Counted from the stretch's first letter, positions 51,796-61,422 are shown. The stretch: 64,000 nucleotides of DNA from Sphingobacterium sp. UBA5670 (GCF_002420705.1 NZ_DIIM01000003.1:143923-207922); one strand, 5' to 3'. A program made the numbers and translations. Notes: generated by a model not told the origin, from the letters alone.

Positions 51796-52899
51796 ATGAG
51801 AATGACAAAATACTGGATCTCTATATTTACCATCCTGGCCTGGTCCATGAATATACCTAGTCAGGTAATGGCGCAAAGCGCAGACAAGGATTATACAGGC
51901 GCAATAAAAAAATACGATGCTTCATTTAAGGGGATTGGTCCCGAGGTCTATTTTTTACCGCCACCGAAAACCGCCAATGAAATATTGGTAGAGAATTATG
52001 CGGACAAGAAACCATTTAGCAAAGAAATTGCAAGGCGGCTCCTGCTCCAGCGACTACTATTGCAACTACGAAGCACCAATAACCTGGGACATTTTCAATA
52101 TTTAATGAATCCATTGCCATCAACAGCGAATGGCTGGAACGATGCAATTGAAGGCCAGAAAAAAGCGCAAAATTGGATTGCGGGCTATGCCCTGTCGAAT
52201 GAAGCGGCCTTATTTTCCATTAAAAATAACGATAGCAGCAATGCATCAAAATTTCTATATCAGGCACTTTCCCTGGCAAATCGTACCGACAATAGGGATG
52301 ATATCGCTACCATAAATATGAACATCAGCAATTTTCAGCTATATAGCGGTGACTTTGTTCGCGCCGAGGAGAGCGCACAAAATTATCATACCTATGCGAT
52401 GACGAGCAAAAGCTATGCGGAGCAGGCCAATGCCTGGCTTTTAATTGCCATGGCCCGGGCGGGCCAGGGAAATTATAAAACTGCCGAAAATAATATTATC
52501 CGCAGCGCAATCCCGCTATTCAATAAGGCTAAAGCCTATGAAGGGAAAATCTTTGCCTGGGAAATGCTCGCTGAAATTTATTTTAAACAGAATAAATTTA
52601 CCGAGGCCCAGTGGTTTCTGCTTCAGGCGCGCGACTTGGCCAATGCAAAAAAATTAAGTAGCGAGCTTGCTGAAATCGAATACTTGCTGGCCTCATCGAA
52701 ACAGAAGGATGGTAATTACAAAGTGGCGATCAAAGAGTTTGTACAGGCGGCAGAATTGGCTTCAGATGAGAATAATAAACAATTGTCACTCGCTATACTG
52801 GACAAACTTGGTGAAGTATACCTTGTTTTAAAAGACTACCCTTCGGCAGATCAGACCTATAAAGCCTATACACAGTTGAAAAATGAACTGTACAATTGA
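51796..52899 (+). CDS. Exported tetratricopeptide-repeat protein
   Basis: This 367-aa protein has a signal peptide (MRMTKYWISIFTILAWSM up to MAQS, about residue 27) and so is periplasmic or surface-associated. From about residue 130 it is a series of TPR helical hairpins: NEAALFSIKNNDSSNASKFL, NMNISNFQLYSGDFVRAEES, AWLLIAMARAGQGNYKTAEN, IFAWEMLAEIYFKQNKFTEA, YLLASSKQKDGNYKVAIKEF and ILDKLGEVYLVLKDYPSADQ. Such repeats bind partner proteins. No enzymatic domain is visible, and the partner is unknown. It stands alone between rarA and prc. The start ATG is followed by a second possible Met at residue 3. Confidence 0.85.
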   Translation: MRMTKYWISIFTILAWSMNIPSQVMAQSADKDYTGAIKKYDASFKGIGPEVYFLPPPKTANEILVENYADKKPFSKEIARRLLLQRLLLQLRSTNNLGHFQYLMNPLPSTANGWNDAIEGQKKAQNWIAGYALSNEAALFSIKNNDSSNASKFLYQALSLANRTDNRDDIATINMNISNFQLYSGDFVRAEESAQNYHTYAMTSKSYAEQANAWLLIAMARAGQGNYKTAENNIIRSAIPLFNKAKAYEGKIFAWEMLAEIYFKQNKFTEAQWFLLQARDLANAKKLSSELAEIEYLLASSKQKDGNYKVAIKEFVQAAELASDENNKQLSLAILDKLGEVYLVLKDYPSADQTYKAYTQLKNELYN

Positions 52900-53106
52900 A
52901 ACAGTTAAAACAATCTGCCTCTTCCATTGGTCTGTTGAAAGAGCAGTTCACAAAGCGATTTTAAGCTTTTTGTAAATATTAAAGGATAAATCAAATAAAT
53001 TTTTAGATTCTGCGATATTGTGCTACGAATTTCACTAAATTTAGCACGCTTATCAATAAGAGCTGAATATTTTTTAAAAAGAATGATTATTAAAACCGTC
53101 GAAAAT

Positions 53107-55233
53107 ATGTTTAGGAAACTCATATTTGCACTTTTTGTTGTATCCATTGTTTCTTGTGGTTCAAAACCACGGGTAGCGCTGCCTGAAGATGGAGGACTTA
53201 AACCAAGTACACAACATCAGATCATCGCTAAGGAAGTCTCTGGATTATTGGAAAATGCGAGCTACAAAAAGGTCAAAATGAATGATTCGATATCGGGCAT
53301 TATATACGATAATCTAATCAAAAGTCTGGATCAGGGAAAAAATTACTTGCTTCAATCGGATATTGATGAATTTCAAGCGTACAGAAGCAATCTTGCACAG
53401 GATATCAAAAATGGCGATCTTTCTGCGGCATTCCATATTTTCAATGTCTATTCGAAGAGATACCTGGACAGAATGCAATATGCGCTTTCAGAAATCGACA
53501 AGAAACAAGATTATACAAAGGATGAGTATTACCAACCTAATCGTGAAAAATTAGGCTGGTTCAAAACGGCAGATGAGGCCAACGACCAATGGCGCAAACG
53601 CGTAAAATACGATCTGCTTAACTTAGAAACTGCAAGTGGCAAGTCTACTGATAGTGCGAAGACCAAACAGGTGGAAACACTAAAGAAACGCTATGTCAAT
53701 TTGATCTCACAGGCGAAGAAAACAAATGCAAACGATGCCTTTCAGGTGGTGATGCAAGCATTGACAGATGCTGTTGACCCGCATACGTCTTATTTTAATC
53801 CATCCTTTGCACAGGCATTCAATGAAGGAATGGCCAATACCTTTGAAGGAATCGGAGCAAGGCTTGTCGTCGATAACGAGGCCGTAAGCATCTTCGAAAT
53901 TATCCCGGGCGGACCAATATTCAAAGACAAGAGCATTCATGTCAATGACAAGATCATTGCGGTTGCCCAAGGAAAAGATGGTGAATTTGAAGACATTATT
54001 GGCTGGAGACTCGATGCTGCTGTAGCAAAAATCAAAGGGCCAAAAGGAACAATTGTTCGCCTAAAAATTATACCTGCGGGTCAGCCAATGAACTCTCATC
54101 CACGCATTGTCTCTTTAGTACGTGAGAAAATCGTCGTTGAAGAAGAGTCTGCGAAGAAAGAGATCATGAACGTGAAAGGTGCAGACGGAAAAATGTATAA
54201 GGTAGGTATCATCAACATTCCTAAATTCTACATGGATTTTGACGCTTACAGAAGACGCGATCCAAACTATAAGAGCACAACGAGAGACGTCAGGTTAATC
54301 CTAGACACCTTGAAGCAAGAAAAAGTCGATGCTGTGGTCATCGATCTACGCTTCAATGGCGGCGGATCATTACCTGAGGCAATTGATTTAACAGGTCTAT
54401 TTATTGACAGAGGTCCAGTTGTACAAGTAAGGGATACAAAAAATAATATCGATGTGGAGGAAGATAAAAATGCCGGTGTATCTTGGGATGGTCCATTAGG
54501 TATTATGATCAACCGTTTCTCGGCTTCGGCTTCTGAAATCTTTGCCGGTGCTATCCAGGATTATGGCAGAGGAATTATATTAGGCTCTCAAAGTTATGGT
54601 AAAGGAACCGTGCAATCGGCAATCGATATGTCACGTGTTATCAGCCCGACCAGTCGCCTACTATTAAAGGCATCTGGAGAAAAAGATCCTGATACCCCGG
54701 AAGGTGCTCCTCAATATGGACAGATCAATATCACATTGGGTAAATTCTACCGTGTAAATGGCAGCAGCACACAACATAAAGGCGTTACTCCTGATATCGT
54801 ATTCCCGTCTCAATTCTCTGCAGAGAAATTTGGCGAGAGCTCAGAAAAATCAGCGCTCCCTTGGGATCAAATCCAATCGAGCAACTTCAAGAAAGTAGCT
54901 GATTTAAGTGCTGTTGACAAAAAATTAGAAACAATGCATGAGGCACGCATCAAAAACTCATTGGAATATAAATATCTGAAAGAAGATATTGAAGAAGCTC
55001 AAAAAGATGAGGATGTTAAAATTCCATTGGAGCTGAACAAGTTCAAGAAAGAGAAAGATGACAACCTCAAGAAAAACAGAGACCGCATCAACGCTTTATT
55101 GAAATTACAGGGCAAACCGGCTTGGGAAGAAGGAAAATCCCAACCTAAAATTGACCTGGATTTTGTGAAAGACGAAAGTGCCAAGGTGATGACTGACTAT
55201 ATCATCAACTTTGGAACTAAAAAACCGTTATAA
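53107..55233 (+). CDS. prc: Tail-specific carboxy-terminal processing protease
   Basis: This 708-aa S41 protease is the long Prc/Tsp type. A lipoprotein signal (MFRKLIFALFVVSIVSCGSKP, Cys17) precedes the N-terminal helical domain, VDPHTSYFNPSFAQ, and a PDZ domain (EGIGARLVVDNEAVSIFEI, GGPIFKDKSIHVNDKI). The catalytic domain has VIDLRFNGGGSLPEAIDL, Ser in NRFSASASEIFAGA (about residue 476), and Lys in SYGKGTVQSA. A long charged C-terminal domain follows. It degrades or trims envelope proteins at their C termini. The open frame begins at 53020 with TTG, but the ATG at 53107 starts the lipoprotein signal and is preferred. A perfect-stem terminator follows. Confidence 0.94.
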   Translation: MFRKLIFALFVVSIVSCGSKPRVALPEDGGLKPSTQHQIIAKEVSGLLENASYKKVKMNDSISGIIYDNLIKSLDQGKNYLLQSDIDEFQAYRSNLAQDIKNGDLSAAFHIFNVYSKRYLDRMQYALSEIDKKQDYTKDEYYQPNREKLGWFKTADEANDQWRKRVKYDLLNLETASGKSTDSAKTKQVETLKKRYVNLISQAKKTNANDAFQVVMQALTDAVDPHTSYFNPSFAQAFNEGMANTFEGIGARLVVDNEAVSIFEIIPGGPIFKDKSIHVNDKIIAVAQGKDGEFEDIIGWRLDAAVAKIKGPKGTIVRLKIIPAGQPMNSHPRIVSLVREKIVVEEESAKKEIMNVKGADGKMYKVGIINIPKFYMDFDAYRRRDPNYKSTTRDVRLILDTLKQEKVDAVVIDLRFNGGGSLPEAIDLTGLFIDRGPVVQVRDTKNNIDVEEDKNAGVSWDGPLGIMINRFSASASEIFAGAIQDYGRGIILGSQSYGKGTVQSAIDMSRVISPTSRLLLKASGEKDPDTPEGAPQYGQINITLGKFYRVNGSSTQHKGVTPDIVFPSQFSAEKFGESSEKSALPWDQIQSSNFKKVADLSAVDKKLETMHEARIKNSLEYKYLKEDIEEAQKDEDVKIPLELNKFKKEKDDNLKKNRDRINALLKLQGKPAWEEGKSQPKIDLDFVKDESAKVMTDYIINFGTKKPL

Positions 55234-55270
55234 TTTCATGAGTAGCAGAAGTGATCATTAAGCTAAGAAA

Positions 55271-55300
55271 AGGCAACCGTCATGACGGTTGCCTTTTTTT
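55271..55300 (+). terminator. Terminator of prc
   Basis: A perfect 24-nt palindrome, AGGCAACCGTCA (55271-55282) against TGACGGTTGCCT (55283-55294), is followed by a run of seven T. It lies about 38 nt after the prc stop. Confidence 0.9.
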
Positions 55301-55484
55301 ATGATTCTCATCACAATGGAAGGGGTTTAACGTTAAATTCACGTTTTCTTTGTAACTTATCACTACATTAATTGTTTTAATCATATACTCCATTGCGCGA
55401 GATCTCCATTGTTCATATAGATCATATTCATTTTGGACAACAGCGCAGCAGGTACTAGAAATTAAACATATAAAAAAGAACATC

Positions 55485-56315
55485 ATGAAACGTATTCTCC
55501 TGTTAACCGACTTTTCAGACAATGCTCTTCTTGCAGCAAAACAAGTTGCCCTTTGTACAGAGGCCTGGAAGACTGAAAAAGTTATTGTCTACCATACGTA
55601 CAATAGCGTTACCATTGTCAATAACGAGCCGATTGTTATTGTCAATGATGAGGTCAAAGAGACCAAAGAGAAGGAATTGACTCAGTGGTTTGACCAAATT
55701 AGATTGTTGTTTCCACCACAAGTGGAACTATCCCATCAGATGGAAGATATTGATTTACCCATGGGAGTCAGTGACATGTGCAAATCGCACAATATTGACC
55801 TTGTCGCACTGGGTATTACAGGACAAACAGGCTTTGCGAAGATCCTGGTAGGAAGTAATGCCATTACATTGATGGATATCTGCAATAAGCCGATGCTTAT
55901 TGTTTCGCACAAGGTTAATCCTGCTGTTCCCAAAAATGTATTGGCGACAACCGATCTGAAAGAGGTGGACCGAAAATTGGATTTATTCAACCTGGATCAG
56001 GTTCTGGATACCTTCCAGGCGCAATTGTATGTTTTGAATGTCGCTAAAAAAGAAGGCTCGGCTGCAGACCTGGCACAGGAACTAAAGCACCTGCACGAGC
56101 GCTTAGACAAATATCATCCTATTTACGACTATATCAGCCATGATGATATTACAGAAGGTATAGCCGAATATGCCAAAGAGAAACATATCGATCTCATCCT
56201 TTCCTTCCATAAAAAGCAAGGACTACTGGCGAGTCTATTTAAAGCCAGCATATCGAAAAAAATAGCCTGGAATGGTGCCGCGAACTTGCTTGTTATCCCC
56301 ATGGAGAGGTCATAG
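55485..56315 (+). CDS. Double universal stress protein, paralogue 1
   Basis: This 276-aa protein is about twice the length of a Usp domain and probably contains two. The first begins ILLLTDFSDNALLAAKQVAL and keeps the ATP-binding loop GITGQTGFAKILVGSNA. The second begins KNVLATTDLKEVDRKLDLF and ends AANLLVIPM, but lacks a clear glycine loop (HKKQGLLASLFKASISKKI). Usp proteins act in the cytoplasm under starvation or oxidative stress. A paralogue with the same length and start lies at 57033, with a DoxX gene between them on the other strand. The ATG start is clear. Confidence 0.88.
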   Translation: MKRILLLTDFSDNALLAAKQVALCTEAWKTEKVIVYHTYNSVTIVNNEPIVIVNDEVKETKEKELTQWFDQIRLLFPPQVELSHQMEDIDLPMGVSDMCKSHNIDLVALGITGQTGFAKILVGSNAITLMDICNKPMLIVSHKVNPAVPKNVLATTDLKEVDRKLDLFNLDQVLDTFQAQLYVLNVAKKEGSAADLAQELKHLHERLDKYHPIYDYISHDDITEGIAEYAKEKHIDLILSFHKKQGLLASLFKASISKKIAWNGAANLLVIPMERS

Positions 56316-56326
56316 GAGAAAATAGC

Positions 56327-56358
56327 AAAGCCGCAATCTATCATAAATTGCGGCTTTT
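56327..56358. terminator. Bidirectional terminator between Usp and DoxX genes
   Basis: AAAGCCGCAAT (56327-56337) pairs perfectly with ATTGCGGCTTT (56347-56357) around a 9-nt loop. It separates the convergent Usp gene (plus, stop 56315) and DoxX gene (minus, stop 56388). Confidence 0.85.
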
Positions 56359-56387
56359 GTCCGATAGTTCTTCCACAGGGAAGCTTC

Positions 56388-56795
56388 TTATTTCTTATCA
56401 ACGGAATGTTTACCAGGTCCGATCAGGATAAGGCCTAAAAACACAAAACATAGTTCAATTGCATGGGATGCGCCGGAGATACCATCCCCTTTGGAAAGGT
56501 GCATTAATCCGGCAATGACCATCGTAAAGGCAAGTAACAATGCCGCTGGCCTGAAAAAAAGGCCCAGCAATAAAAATAGACCGCCAACAGTTTCGGTAGC
56601 AGCAGCCATAAATCCCCAAAAAGTAGGCATAAAATGAATACCGATATTTCCCATTGATTTACCTACACCAGCCCATAGTTCAGGGCCGCCCTGTAATTTG
56701 GGCAGACCGTGCATGATCATCATCACCCCCAGTCCAATACGTAAGATCAACAATCCTGTATCTCTATATTTACCCAATGAATTCCAAATTGCCAT
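56388..56795 (-). CDS. DoxX family membrane protein
   Basis: This 135-aa protein has four membrane helices in the DoxX pattern: GLLILRIGLGVMMIMHGLPK, then MPTFWGFMAAATETVGGLFL, RPAALLLAFTMVIAGLMHL and AIELCFVFLGLILIGPGKH. The RIGLGxxxxxHGxPKL motif in the first helix is typical. DoxX proteins are linked to oxidative-stress or quinone-linked functions, but their activity is not well defined. The gene lies between two paralogous Usp genes in the opposite orientation, which supports a stress-related setting. The ATG start is clear. Confidence 0.9.
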   Translation of the reverse strand: MAIWNSLGKYRDTGLLILRIGLGVMMIMHGLPKLQGGPELWAGVGKSMGNIGIHFMPTFWGFMAAATETVGGLFLLLGLFFRPAALLLAFTMVIAGLMHLSKGDGISGASHAIELCFVFLGLILIGPGKHSVDKK

Positions 56796-57032
56796 AAAAA
56801 ACGGTTAAATTATTAAAACTTAAATTACCAATCTCCCTAAATTAATGAAATTATTTAATTTGAGCACCCCATAGGATCTGTTATATTCATAAAACTATTG
56901 GATTTATGATACTTAATGTGTAATTTAATGGCTATAGACCCGATTATAATGCGATGGAAAAGCACACAAATACCGTCGAAGGCTTGTACAATACCTAGCC
57001 GCGGATTATGGATAAACAAATAACGAATAAGG

Positions 57033-57863
57033 ATGAAAAACCTACTCTTGCTAACAGACTTTTCGGACAACGCCTACGCTGCAGCTCGATATGCTGCACA
57101 ATTAGCTCCACTCTGGGGTATTGAGAAGGTTGTCCTATACCATACCTATGAAGTAATTCCTACTGTGGGCACTGAACCTGTTGTCATCAGCAACTCAGAA
57201 ATACTGGAAGAAAAGCAAAAAGATCTGAATACCTGGCAGCAGGAGCTGATGTTGCTTTTCCCCGAGGGCATCGCTTGGAAATCAGTACTCGAAGAATATG
57301 AACTGAGCTACGGCGTAAACCGCACCTGTGCGGAAGAAGACATTGACCTTGTGATCGTCGGCACTGCAGGTAAAAGCGGAATCAAGAAACTGCTTCTTGG
57401 CAGCAATACCCTCAAGCTGATCGAAAATTGTCACACCCCCTTACTGGTGGTCCCTGCCCGGGCAGCGTTCAGAGTACCCAAAAAGATGTTGATCGCAACC
57501 AATCTCAAGGAAATAAAACTAAAATTAAACCGCCTTTTGGTTAATGCATCCGAAGTATTGCGCAAAAGTGAGGTCTATGTCGTCCATGTGACCAAGGAAG
57601 ATCCTACAAATAAAGCGGTAGAAGCCGAGATAACCATTATGCAGGATCTACTGGCCCCCTATCATCCCTTGTATAGCTATATACTCAATGCAGACATTGC
57701 ATCGGGGATCAACCAATACATCAACGAAAATCATATCGACATGATGGTCACTTTTCACCGCGACAAGGGCTTATTAAGTCGGATATTCAATACGAGTATA
57801 GCACAAAAGATGGCCTGGAAAAGCCAGGCTGCCATGATGGTCATTCCGGTACACTCAGGTTAA
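57033..57863 (+). CDS. Double universal stress protein, paralogue 2
   Basis: This 276-aa protein matches paralogue 1 in length and layout. It begins LLLLTDFSDNAYAAARYAAQ, keeps the glycine loop GTAGKSGIKKLLLGSNTLK for ATP, and has a second Usp-like half starting KKMLIATNLKEIKLKLNRLL and ending AAMMVIPV. In the second half the region HRDKGLLSRIFNTSIAQKMA mirrors the same atypical segment of paralogue 1, so both share a degenerate second nucleotide site. They probably arose from one duplication, with DoxX in between. The ATG start is clear. Confidence 0.88.
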   Translation: MKNLLLLTDFSDNAYAAARYAAQLAPLWGIEKVVLYHTYEVIPTVGTEPVVISNSEILEEKQKDLNTWQQELMLLFPEGIAWKSVLEEYELSYGVNRTCAEEDIDLVIVGTAGKSGIKKLLLGSNTLKLIENCHTPLLVVPARAAFRVPKKMLIATNLKEIKLKLNRLLVNASEVLRKSEVYVVHVTKEDPTNKAVEAEITIMQDLLAPYHPLYSYILNADIASGINQYINENHIDMMVTFHRDKGLLSRIFNTSIAQKMAWKSQAAMMVIPVHSG

Positions 57864-57882
57864 TCAAGATATATAATCGGGC

Positions 57883-57931
57883 AGAATTCTGTTCAGCGCC
57901 TCTTACAAATAAGTTAACTGAACAGAATTCT
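57883..57931. repeat. 14-nt perfect inverted repeat overlapping ldcA 3' end
   Basis: AGAATTCTGTTCAG (57883-57896) and CTGAACAGAATTCT (57918-57931) are exact complements around a 21-nt loop. The right arm lies in the last codons of the LD-carboxypeptidase gene. It sits between convergent genes and may act as a terminator-like structure, though no T-run follows either arm. Confidence 0.6.
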
Positions 57932-58805
57932 CTGTAGTTTTCAGCGCGACCTTTCGCCCCAATACAAGAGCATGATTGTCATCAATATGCCCTGCAGGGT
58001 AAGCAAATGCTACAGGGAAATCGTACTCTTTGACTTTATCCCAGACGATTTCCTCTACACTTTGCCCAAAAGTTGGATCGTTGTCTTTCATGGCAGAAAA
58101 ACCACCGACAATCAGACCATTTAATTTTTTGAGTTTTCCAGCACGTTTCAATGCCCAAAGCATTCTGTCTATGGAATAATAAGCTTCACCGACATCTTCA
58201 ATAAATAATATTTTATTCTTGTAATTGACATCCGAATCGGATGCAAGCACAGACAGTAAGATCGCCAGATTTCCGCCCACCAGTTTTCCTTCTCCCTCGC
58301 CTGCACGATTGGGAAATAAGGTTTGCTCGTAGGCAAAGTCCATAGGATGGCCGAACAATGCATTTTGTAAGGTTTCTAAAGATGCTTTGGTCCCGGTTTC
58401 GAAAGACTTGGGCATCTGTCCATGTATGGTCGCAACTTTATAATTGCGCTGGATATGGCTATGCAAGACGGTAATATCGCTAAATCCAACCAGCCATTTG
58501 GGATGACGTTCAAAATTTGAAAAATCGATTTCATCAACAATACGAACACAGCCATAACCTCCACGTGCTGCAAATACAGCTTTAATCGACGGATCGTCCA
58601 GTGCCCATTGCAGATCAGCCGCGCGCAAATCATCATCTCCGGCAAATTGATGGAACGATGTCTCGACTGTCTTCCCCACCACAACCTCCAAGCCCCAGCT
58701 TTCCAATGTTTTTATACCTATATCAATGGAGCCGCGGATAAAACTTGCAGGACAAACGATAGCGACTTTATCGCCTTTTTTCAGAAAATCAGGTATTTTG
58801 GACAT
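57903..58805 (-). CDS. LD-carboxypeptidase, S66 family
   Basis: This 300-aa enzyme belongs to the S66 family (LdcA/MccF). It begins LKKGDKVAIVCPASFIRGSI. The catalytic Ser lies in WLVGFSDITVLH, Glu in ILFIEDVGEAYYSIDRML, and His in YPAGHIDDNHALVLG, giving the Ser-Glu-His triad. ARGGYGCVRI is the conserved glycine loop. LdcA trims the terminal D-Ala from murein tetrapeptides during cell-wall recycling; MccF-like relatives cleave peptide-nucleotide antibiotics. The full-length form and absence of a toxin locus favour the LdcA role. The ATG start is clear. Confidence 0.93.
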   Translation of the reverse strand: MSKIPDFLKKGDKVAIVCPASFIRGSIDIGIKTLESWGLEVVVGKTVETSFHQFAGDDDLRAADLQWALDDPSIKAVFAARGGYGCVRIVDEIDFSNFERHPKWLVGFSDITVLHSHIQRNYKVATIHGQMPKSFETGTKASLETLQNALFGHPMDFAYEQTLFPNRAGEGEGKLVGGNLAILLSVLASDSDVNYKNKILFIEDVGEAYYSIDRMLWALKRAGKLKKLNGLIVGGFSAMKDNDPTFGQSVEEIVWDKVKEYDFPVAFAYPAGHIDDNHALVLGRKVALKTTENSVQLTYL

Positions 58806-59113
58806 ATTTTTTATCGCTAATAATCAAACAAAACCTTCATGATTTCGCAGACATCAACAGCTATGAAAGCGAACTGAAGGTTGTTTCCGGACCTTTTCAC
58901 TATAAAGTCCGATTATAAATTTTACTTGCTATATGATGCTTATATGTACAAATAAACGTAAATTTATCTAAGTTTTCTACCGCTATTTTGAATAATATTT
59001 CGACAGCAACAAGCAAGTAAATAGCAACGCATCTTGATCAGGCTGAAACAATCATAGGGAGCTGTCAGAACAAGAATTCAAGAATAAATTGTTAGATATG
59101 GCACGCATTTATA
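58806..59113. other. Divergent gap with a duplicated 15-nt box
   Basis: The sequence between the LD-carboxypeptidase and metG promoters has no ORF of note. The 15-mer AATTTATCTAAGTTT occurs at 58961-58975 and again at 59129-59143, the second inside the metG promoter. The first copy has TAAGTTTT, a one-base miss to TAnnTTTG, so it may be a remnant or weak second promoter. Confidence 0.45.
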
Positions 59114-59144
59114 TTGCATATAAACAGCAATTTATCTAAGTTTG
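59114..59144 (+). promoter_or_regulatory. Promoter of metG
   Basis: TTG (59114-59116) is 20 nt upstream of TAAGTTTG (59137-59144). Transcription should start near 59151, about 34 nt before the TTG start codon at 59185. No T-box or other leader structure is apparent in so short a leader. Confidence 0.75.
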
Positions 59145-59184
59145 CCAAAGAAAACAAGTACACACTTTAATATACTTTCAAGCA

Positions 59185-61254
59185 TTGAGTATTCTAGATA
59201 AAAAACGTTATACCATCACATCGGCATTACCTTATGCCAATGGTCCTTTACATATCGGACACCTTGCCGGAGCTTATATCCCTGGAGACATCTTTGTTCG
59301 CTATCTGCGTCTAAATCAGAAAGATGTAGTCTATGTATGTGGTTCAGATGAGCATGGTGCGGCGATTACCATCCGTGCAAAAAAAGAGGGCATTACCCCA
59401 CAGCAAATCATTGATAAATACAACAAACAAATCAAAGAAAGCTTTGAAGAGTTTGGCATTTCTTTCGATATCTATCACCGTACATCGGAACCTATCCATC
59501 ATCAGTTATCCCAGGATTTCTTCTTGAACCTTTACAACAAAGGTGAATTTGTCGAGAAATTTTCCGAGCAATACTATGATGAGGAATACCACCAATTCCT
59601 GGCAGACCGCTACATTACGGGAACTTGTCCAAATTGTAAGTCTGAAGGCGCCTATGGTGACCAATGTGAAAAATGTGGTACATCGCTTAGCCCGACAGAT
59701 CTAATTAATCCGATTTCCACCTTAAGCGGAAAGACACCGGTTCTGAAAGAAACAAAACACTGGTATCTACCTTTGGATAAATATCAGCCTTGGCTTGAAA
59801 AATGGCTGATCGAAGGAAAGAAAAATATACTGAAATCCAACGTTTTTGGCCAATGTCAATCTTGGCTTAAATCTGGCTTACAACCGCGTTCAATGACAAG
59901 AGATTTGGACTGGGGGGTTGATGTTCCTTTGGCAGAAGCACAGGGCAAGAAACTATATGTATGGCTAGATGCACCGATAGGTTATATTTCAGCAACAAAA
60001 CAATGGGCTTTAGACCATGGCAAAAACTGGGAAGACTATTGGAAAACGCATGAAAATCCAGCAGACGATTCTACATTGATCCATTTTATCGGAAAAGATA
60101 ATATTGTTTTCCACTGCATTATCTTTCCGGCAATTCTTCATGCGCACGGTGACTATATTCTACCAGAAAATATTCCTGCAAACGAGTTCCTTAACCTGGA
60201 AGGCGACAAACTATCTACTTCTAGAAACCATGCGGTTTGGTTACATGAGTACCTACAGGAATTCCCCGATAAACAAGATGAATTGCGTTATGTCTTGACT
60301 TCGATATTACCGGAGACATCGGATGCAGAGTTTACCTGGAAAGATTTCCAAGCTAGGATCAACAATGAGCTTGTTGCCATCTTCGGAAACTTTGTCAATC
60401 GGGTAATGGTGCTTTCGCACAAATATTTTGATGGCAAAGTATTAAATGGTTCTCCACTAACAGCTGTAGATCAAGTGGTATTGGATGAACTGAAATCATG
60501 CCCTGCTTCGATCAAATCTTCTTTGGAGCAATTCCGTTTCCGTGAGGCTTTGGCAGAATTTATGAATGTCGCTCGTCTCGGCAACAAATATCTTGCAGAT
60601 GAAGAACCATGGAAAATCATCAAAACAGACGAGGAACGTGTCAAAACAATCTTACATGTAGCTGCTCAGATCGTGGCCAATCTTGCTGTTCTTGCACAGC
60701 CGTTCTTACCAAAAACAGCGATCAAATTATTTGAAATGCTCAATTTCCCAAAAGGGAACTGGAATGATGCAGGGTCGGATGCTTTGATCCAAGCTGGACA
60801 TCAATTGGGTGAAGTGCAATTGTTATTTGACAAAATAACCGATGAACAAGTCGACTTTCAGCTAAACAAACTTGCTGAAGCAAAAGCGAAAAACCTAGCC
60901 GATAACGCCAAGGTTGCTCCTGCAAAAGAAAACATCAGCTTCGATGATTTTGTTAAAATGGATATCCGTGTCGGAACTATTGCAGCCGCTGAAAAAGTTG
61001 CCAAAACCAAGAAATTACTAAAATTGACGATAGACACCGGCTTAGATACACGTACCGTCGTTTCGGGTATCGCGGAGTTCTTCAGTCCTGAGGAAATCGT
61101 AGGCCGTCAAGTATCCATCTTGGTCAATCTTGAGCCTCGTGAAATCAAAGGAATTATGTCACAGGGAATGATCCTGATGGCAGAAGACGCTGATGGTCGA
61201 CTTGATTTTGTCAAACCAGATACAACCATTAAAGCAGGAAGTACAGTACGCTAA
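59185..61254 (+). CDS. metG: Methionyl-tRNA synthetase
   Basis: This 689-aa enzyme charges tRNA-Met. The class I HIGH motif is in NGPLHIGHLAGAY (residues 23-26). The zinc knuckle region has CPNCKSEGAYGDQCEKCG. The KMSKS loop is the variant EGDKLSTSRNHAV. The anticodon-binding helices follow (FGNFVNRVMVLSHKYF, EEPWKIIK), and a C-terminal EMAP/tRNA-binding domain is present (FDDFVKMDIRVGTI, KLLKLTID, REIKGIMSQGMILMA). The frame starts with TTG (MSILDKKRY); there is no in-frame ATG between the promoter and the HIGH region, so TTG is the real start. It is followed by a strong terminator. Confidence 0.97.
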   Translation: MSILDKKRYTITSALPYANGPLHIGHLAGAYIPGDIFVRYLRLNQKDVVYVCGSDEHGAAITIRAKKEGITPQQIIDKYNKQIKESFEEFGISFDIYHRTSEPIHHQLSQDFFLNLYNKGEFVEKFSEQYYDEEYHQFLADRYITGTCPNCKSEGAYGDQCEKCGTSLSPTDLINPISTLSGKTPVLKETKHWYLPLDKYQPWLEKWLIEGKKNILKSNVFGQCQSWLKSGLQPRSMTRDLDWGVDVPLAEAQGKKLYVWLDAPIGYISATKQWALDHGKNWEDYWKTHENPADDSTLIHFIGKDNIVFHCIIFPAILHAHGDYILPENIPANEFLNLEGDKLSTSRNHAVWLHEYLQEFPDKQDELRYVLTSILPETSDAEFTWKDFQARINNELVAIFGNFVNRVMVLSHKYFDGKVLNGSPLTAVDQVVLDELKSCPASIKSSLEQFRFREALAEFMNVARLGNKYLADEEPWKIIKTDEERVKTILHVAAQIVANLAVLAQPFLPKTAIKLFEMLNFPKGNWNDAGSDALIQAGHQLGEVQLLFDKITDEQVDFQLNKLAEAKAKNLADNAKVAPAKENISFDDFVKMDIRVGTIAAAEKVAKTKKLLKLTIDTGLDTRTVVSGIAEFFSPEEIVGRQVSILVNLEPREIKGIMSQGMILMAEDADGRLDFVKPDTTIKAGSTVR

Positions 61255-61280
61255 TTTAAAACGCACATTCCTTTTATATA

Positions 61281-61320
61281 AAAACGGGGCTATCCAAGAA
61301 AGTTGGATAGCCCCGTTTTT
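61281..61320 (+). terminator. Strong terminator after metG
   Basis: AAAACGGGGCTATCCAA (61281-61297) pairs perfectly over 17 bp with the arm at 61303-61319, with a 5-nt loop and a final T-run. It lies 26 nt after the metG stop. The nearest minus-strand gene ends at 61423. Confidence 0.93.
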
Positions 61321-61422
61321 ATGCCATTTTATGCGTCGCGCCCTCAGCAGCATTTCAGCTATTCATTCTCGAAGGGTTTGACCAGACTGTTAACCCCTTC
61401 GCTTTTTTCTGGTATTACTTTG

